Below are positions 9,774 to 12,801 of a stretch of DNA of 12,801 bases, one piece after another; the stretch's first letter is position 1, and each line of letters starts with the position of its first letter. Under the pieces are notes generated by a model that searched no databases, had not been told where the DNA came from, and saw nothing but the letters and a program-made list of their open reading frames with translations. Both the position numbers and the translations under genes were made by a program. Source of the DNA: Rickettsiales bacterium (GTDB lineage: Bacteria > Pseudomonadota > Alphaproteobacteria > TMED127); contig PBCD01000002.1 in assembly GCA_002717855.1 (NCBI GenBank), positions 1 through 12,801 of the forward strand, given 5' to 3'.

Positions 9774-10370
9774 TTATTTATTAGGGACTAATTGTTTAAA
9801 TAAATTTCCACTTACTGCGACTTTTCCATCTTGAGTTATATTAAACCTAGTGGCGGTTTTTTCTACTCCTTTTTTTTCTAATGGTACAGTCCCGTAGTAA
9901 ATTACTTCAAGTTGAGGATTTACTTTCTCAACTTTCACATTCACATCCACAGGTTGATTGGTAATAGTTGCGTAATAATGAATATTAACAATATACTCAC
10001 CTGGAACTACCGCCCTTAAAGTGACTACTTCTTGATTTAAAGGATTTTGCACTTTTTCACCATTTATCATTATTGTATCATTTAACAAACCTCTATCATC
10101 TCTGTCGAGATGCACGAAACCAGCTTCTGTTCCTCTAAACCAAACTAAATCTCCGGTTGGACTTTGAACATAAGTATCTATATCGTCCGGACTATTATCT
10201 TTCCAACTTACAGTAATAATATACTCAGCTTTAGGATTTATTACGCCAGTTTTTGGAATTGGATTCATAAAAATAATTGCCAGAAACATTAATAATGTAA
10301 ATGCCAAAAGAATGTTAAATAACAAATCTGTAAATGGGTCAGCTTTAATTCTTCTTCCTGAGTAAGCCAT
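9774..10370 (-). CDS. TolR/ExbD/MotB-like single-span subunit with a DUF2135-like outer domain
   Basis: A 198-residue bitopic membrane protein, predicted partner of the channel subunit encoded just upstream. The N-terminus is short and basic (SGRRIKADPFTD), followed by one span at about 16-35. D15 sits at the cytoplasmic entry of that span, in FTDLLFNILLAF, where TolR, ExbD and MotB carry their essential proton-handling aspartate. After the span comes a beta-rich domain. Residues 51-92 (ITVSW, then DDIDTYVQSPTGDLVWF, then HLDRDD) and the later PGEYIVNIHYY (123-133) resemble the DUF2135/YfaP pattern of W, DLDxxV, PxG, LDxD and GxYxVxVxYY. No OmpA-type peptidoglycan-binding domain is present. 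It starts three bases after the upstream stop. The ExbD-like topology is a good inference; the DUF2135 relation is pattern-based and needs a profile search. Confidence 0.75.
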   Translation of the reverse strand: MAYSGRRIKADPFTDLLFNILLAFTLLMFLAIIFMNPIPKTGVINPKAEYIITVSWKDNSPDDIDTYVQSPTGDLVWFRGTEAGFVHLDRDDRGLLNDTIMINGEKVQNPLNQEVVTLRAVVPGEYIVNIHYYATITNQPVDVNVKVEKVNPQLEVIYYGTVPLEKKGVEKTATRFNITQDGKVAVSGNLFKQLVPNK

Positions 10371-10373
10371 AAT

Positions 10374-11084
10374 TTATTTTTGGTTATCTAAACTTACTTC
10401 GGAAATCTGGTTTATGACAGAAAATAATTCTTCACAGCCGCTTTCCAAGTTGAAATATTGTATAGCTATAAAAACTCCAGTAACTAATGCAGACAATGTT
10501 GTATATAGAGCAACACCCATACCACTACCCATGGTTGTAAGGACACCTTGTAATAAGGTTACATCAAATGTTGTGATATTAGACAAAGACCCTAGCATTA
10601 TAATAAAACCAATGACAGTACCTATTAACCCCAACTTTAACATTAGATCAGCACTAAACCAGCCTAGTTCATAATAACCATTTGTTTTTTGAATATATGA
10701 ATCCAAAATTTTATTTTGATTATCAGTATCTTTTTTTTTAAGATTTAGGGTATCAATAAAATAATCTGAAACAATACCAGAAGCAATTTCACCTTTTGAA
10801 GTCAGTATTAACCTATTATCAATAATTTTGAGTTTAACATTTCTTTTAAGAAGATTTTTTTTAATAATATGGGCTTTATTTAATTCTGTAGAAATTAGAT
10901 AGGTGAAATAACCACAATGTGAGCATATTAGAAAAAAAAGAAATAGAATAGTACTAGTGATGTAACTTTTATCTGTTAATAAAACCATTCCTATCAGACC
11001 TTGATCCCATATAAAATAAAAGAAGAAAAAAATTAAACTAAACTGTAGCAACCATTTGAGAAATAATTTGTGATCTCTAGTCAT
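10374..11084 (-). CDS. MotA/TolQ/ExbB-family proton channel subunit
   Basis: A 236-residue inner-membrane protein, predicted to be the pentameric channel part of an ion-driven motor. Four hydrophobic segments are visible: about 12-36, 43-63, 147-166 and 186-211. Between the second and third is an approximately 80-residue charged cytoplasmic region. The third span, LGLIGTVIGFIIMLGSL (151-167), corresponds to the GLFGTVWGI signature of TolQ and ExbB. The fourth, with LLQGVLTTMGSGMGVALYTT (178-197), corresponds to their last span with its small residues and conserved threonines. It begins four bases after the apt stop and is followed after three bases by the single-span partner, the usual A-then-B subunit order of TolQR, ExbBD and MotAB. 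Which process it powers cannot be read from the sequence. It is not a clear orthologue of TolQ, and no tolA, tolB or pal is alongside. Confidence 0.85.
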   Translation of the reverse strand: MTRDHKLFLKWLLQFSLIFFFFYFIWDQGLIGMVLLTDKSYITSTILFLFFLICSHCGYFTYLISTELNKAHIIKKNLLKRNVKLKIIDNRLILTSKGEIASGIVSDYFIDTLNLKKKDTDNQNKILDSYIQKTNGYYELGWFSADLMLKLGLIGTVIGFIIMLGSLSNITTFDVTLLQGVLTTMGSGMGVALYTTLSALVTGVFIAIQYFNLESGCEELFSVINQISEVSLDNQK

Positions 11085-11088
11085 AATC

Positions 11089-11601
11089 TTAATACTTAAT
11101 TATAGTTTCAAACGGAACATTTATTAATTTTCTACCTGACAAAAATTCAAGTTCAATCAAGGTAAAAAAACATTTCACAGTTCCACCAGATTTTTTTATT
11201 AGCTCACAAGCTGCTCTTGCTGTTCCACCTGTTGCCAATAAATCGTCCACTAATGCAATATTACATTTTCCAACTTTTGAATTGATTTCTAAACTATCGG
11301 AACCATATTCGAGATCATAATTGTAGCTTATAACTTCTCCTGGAAGTTTATTTTTTTTTCTTATCATAATTAGACCTAAATTTAGTACTGTTGCAATAGC
11401 TGATCCAAATATAAAGCCTCTCGCATCTATGGCTGCAATTTTATCAATATCATAATTTTTTAAGCGATCCGACATTTTTTCGATTGAATTTTTAAAAGCT
11501 AATTTGTTACTTAAAAGTGTAGATATATCATAAAATAAAATTCCCTTTTTTGGATAATCAGGAACTTTTGATATGTATGTCTCTAGGGTAGAGATATCCA
11601 T
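11089..11601 (-). CDS. apt: Adenine phosphoribosyltransferase
   Basis: Converts adenine and PRPP to AMP and pyrophosphate in the cytoplasm, a purine salvage step. The 170 residues match the family (about 170-180). The PRPP-binding loop is VDDLLATGGTA (118-128), the ARGFIFG loop is at 60-66, and the RKKNKLPG flexible loop at 81-88 is the form found in adenine-specific enzymes. The N-terminal PDYPKKGILFYD is also characteristic. It is the first gene of a six-gene run; the next gene follows after four bases, although nothing links purine salvage to the membrane proteins downstream. The start ATG is separated by 98 bases from the divergent COQ9-like gene. Confidence 0.95.
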   Translation of the reverse strand: MDISTLETYISKVPDYPKKGILFYDISTLLSNKLAFKNSIEKMSDRLKNYDIDKIAAIDARGFIFGSAIATVLNLGLIMIRKKNKLPGEVISYNYDLEYGSDSLEINSKVGKCNIALVDDLLATGGTARAACELIKKSGGTVKCFFTLIELEFLSGRKLINVPFETIIKY

Positions 11602-11611
11602 TAACGAACTC

Positions 11612-11639
11612 TTGACTCTAATAATTAGATTAATAAAAT
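11612..11639 (+). promoter_or_regulatory. Candidate promoter for the COQ9-like gene
   Basis: TTGACT (11612-11617), a 16-base spacer and TAAAAT (11634-11639) form a good sigma-70-like pair pointing rightward. The expected start near 11646 leaves a leader of about 54 bases. It lies in the 98-base divergent gap with apt. Base composition makes chance matches to the -10 likely, but the -35 matches the consensus at five of six positions. Confidence 0.4.
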
Positions 11640-11647
11640 TCTTAATT

Positions 11648-11675
11648 ATGATATATATATATAAACTAAATACAA
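11648..11675 (-). promoter_or_regulatory. Candidate promoter for the apt operon
   Basis: Read leftward, TTGTAT (11675-11670), a 16-base spacer and TATCAT (11653-11648) make a plausible pair, with an expected start near 11641 and a leader of about 40 bases. The spacer includes the alternating AT run. The rightward candidate promoter sits immediately beside it facing the opposite way, so the two transcripts would overlap at their 5' ends. Confidence 0.3.
11651..11663. repeat. Alternating AT tract in the divergent promoter region
   Basis: A 13-base alternating A/T run between apt and the COQ9-like gene. It would melt easily and could help open either divergent promoter. It is short, and in DNA of this composition it may be incidental. 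Confidence 0.6.
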
Positions 11676-11699
11676 CTTTTAAATTGTATTAAAGAAATT

Positions 11700-12275
11700 A
11701 TGGTGAAAAACAAAAAAGAAAAATTGATAGCTCTTGGATTTGAATTAATTGAAAAAAAAGGTTGGAAATATTTTTCATTAGAAAGTCTAGCCTCAGCAAA
11801 CAAATCTGATTTAGCGACAATAAAATATTATTTTAGAAATAAATTGCAATTTTTAGAATCATTCAGCGAAATGATTGATGACAAAGTTTTAGCTAATATA
11901 GACGTAGAGGAATTTAATAAAAACTCCATTAAAGACAATCTTTTTGAATTAATAATGTTAAGATTTGAAAATTTAAATTATTATAAAACCGGTCTAAAAA
12001 ATCTTTTATCAGAGTTAAAGAAATCTCCAGTAGAACTCAAAACAATTATGAAAAAAATTTTAGATTCAATGGATCTATTTTTAGAGGTAGCAAATGTTAA
12101 AAATAATTATCTCATTGATTTTATCAAAGTAAATATTATTTTTTTAATTTACAGTCATGTTTTTAATACATGGCTTGATGATCAATCTGCAGAAATGAGT
12201 AAAACTATGGCTGAATTAGATAAGTGGCTTTCTCAAGCTGAGTTTTATAGTAAAAAAATTAACGAATATCTTTAA
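11700..12275 (+). CDS. TetR-fold protein, COQ9-like
   Basis: A 191-residue helical protein that looks like a TetR-type regulator but more likely belongs to the COQ9-like side of that fold, which binds lipids in ubiquinone synthesis. Residues 7-52 align with a TetR helix-turn-helix: GW at 21-22, SLESLA at 26-31, and IKYYFRNK at 41-48 for the usual LYxYFxSK. However, the turn glycine and the tyrosine of the recognition helix are both replaced (NKSDLATIK), so DNA binding may be lost. The C-terminus TWLDDQSAEMSKTMAELDKWL (157-177) follows the W-L-x-D-x-S-x-x-(L/M)-x-x-T-M-x-x-L-D pattern seen in alphaproteobacterial COQ9-like proteins. Its convergent neighbour is an ABC1/UbiB-family gene, also of the ubiquinone pathway, and the two overlap by 17 bases. 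A true TetR regulator remains the main alternative. GTG at 11703 is an alternative start. Confidence 0.65.
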   Translation: MVKNKKEKLIALGFELIEKKGWKYFSLESLASANKSDLATIKYYFRNKLQFLESFSEMIDDKVLANIDVEEFNKNSIKDNLFELIMLRFENLNYYKTGLKNLLSELKKSPVELKTIMKKILDSMDLFLEVANVKNNYLIDFIKVNIIFLIYSHVFNTWLDDQSAEMSKTMAELDKWLSQAEFYSKKINEYL

Positions 12276-12801
12276 TTTTCACAAAATTTAATTGTTTATT
12301 CTGAAATTTTTTAACTTTCTCAACATCAAAATTTTCTATTAAATTGTTAAAAAGCTTGTACCAATTAATTTCTGCATCTAAATGAAGAAAAACTGATCCT
12401 AAACCAATTGCTGCTCTATCCATAAATACAAACTCTTGTGGAGGCTTTACACCCCCAATTCTTTTAAGTTCTTTATGTACTTTCGCAGCTGCCTCGGCAC
12501 CATATGCAGTAGAGTTTGTGTCTTGCATTTTCCTAATTTTATTTTCGAGAAGTGGAGAATAAAGAAACTTTGCCCAAATATTGAGTATATTTATTAATTC
12601 CTTAGTAATATTTTCAAAACCCCAAGTTTCATATGCATGCACAGCTAACTCTTGATCCTCATTCAAAATTGCATGATATAAATCAATAACACCTTTAACA
12701 AATTTTGGATCGAATATTCGAATACAACCGAAATCAAGTAAATTTATTGAATAATCGGATGCAACAGTATAGTTACCAAGATGTGGATCACCATGAATTA
12801 T
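12259..12801 (-). CDS. ABC1/UbiB/AarF-family protein kinase-like, C-terminal part (5' end outside window)
   Basis: Atypical kinase-like ATPase of the ABC1 (ADCK, COQ8, UbiB) family, which supports ubiquinone biosynthesis at the membrane. The reading frame is open through the right edge, so the 5' end is missing; 180 residues are visible. The first ones carry the catalytic signature: IHGDPHLGNYTV (visible residues 2-13), the HGDPHxGN catalytic loop, and LLDFGCIRIF (21-30), the metal-binding DFG motif. After this comes the helical C-terminal region, about 150 residues, including PPQEFVFMDRAAIGLGSVF, a conserved segment in the family. The TTG at 12664-12666 is an internal leucine codon, not a start. 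The gene ends 17 bases inside the convergent COQ9-like gene, whose family works in the same pathway. Confidence 0.92.
   Translation of the reverse strand: MIHGDPHLGNYTVASDYSINLLDFGCIRIFDPKFVKGVIDLYHAILNEDQELAVHAYETWGFENITKELINILNIWAKFLYSPLLENKIRKMQDTNSTAYGAEAAAKVHKELKRIGGVKPPQEFVFMDRAAIGLGSVFLHLDAEINWYKLFNNLIENFDVEKVKKFQNKQLNFVKIKDIR

Noticed and set aside
10414..10674. 86-residue open frame on the + strand
   Set aside because: Antisense shadow of the last two spans of the channel subunit; no domain or start signal of its own.
9774..11084. Zorya-type anti-phage motor (ZorA/ZorB)
   Set aside because: The A/B subunit order fits, but the channel subunit lacks the long cytoplasmic tail of ZorA, the partner lacks the OmpA domain of ZorB, and no helicase or nuclease gene accompanies them.
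9774..11084. Flagellar stator MotAB
   Set aside because: No peptidoglycan-binding domain in the B subunit, no MotA-style charged loop motifs, and no flagellar genes nearby.
12259..12666. ABC1 gene starting at the TTG at 12666
   Set aside because: The 45 codons upstream of it encode the HGDPHxGN and DFG motifs and remain open to the window edge.

Overview
The window is a strongly AT-rich, densely packed chromosomal segment. Intergenic gaps are mostly 0 to 60 bases, several genes overlap, and lysine, isoleucine and asparagine dominate the proteins. The MreB amino end, the gene order (ilvC-leuA-mreBCD-mrdA-rodA) and the COQ9-like/ABC1 pair suggest a streamlined marine alphaproteobacterium, with SAR11 (Pelagibacterales) or a similar AT-rich lineage the best guess. 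This is inferred from protein character and layout; no rRNA or other marker gene is present. I see no tRNA, rRNA, CRISPR array, insertion sequence or phage gene.

Bases 1-2157 (+ strand) hold branched-chain amino acid genes: the 3' part of ilvC (ketol-acid reductoisomerase, cut by the window edge) and a complete leuA (2-isopropylmalate synthase). After a 57-base gap with a possible promoter comes the rod-shape (elongasome) operon mreB-mreC-mreD-mrdA(PBP2)-rodA (2215-7547). It is a tight cluster with 1-base gaps or short overlaps and encodes the actin-like filament, its membrane partners, the transpeptidase and the SEDS glycosyltransferase of lateral-wall synthesis.

Bases 7518-11601 (- strand, read right to left) form a compact six-gene run: apt (adenine phosphoribosyltransferase), a MotA/TolQ/ExbB-like channel subunit, a single-span partner with a TolR/ExbD-like N-terminus and a DUF2135-like outer domain, a two-span membrane protein of unknown family, a putative lipoprotein, and an AI-2E/PerM-family permease. 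The middle four look like an undescribed ion-driven envelope motor, loosely analogous in layout to Tol-Pal. This is the most interesting part of the window. The permease gene is split by a one-base frameshift in an 11-A tract (8441-8451); removing one base restores a 340-residue protein of normal family length.

Bases 11700-12801 hold a TetR-fold, COQ9-like protein (+ strand) and, convergent and overlapping it by 17 bases, the 3' part of an ABC1/UbiB-family kinase-like gene cut by the window edge. Both families are tied to ubiquinone synthesis. Both convergent junctions in the window (rodA/permease and COQ9-like/ABC1) overlap within coding sequence and leave no room for conventional terminators.
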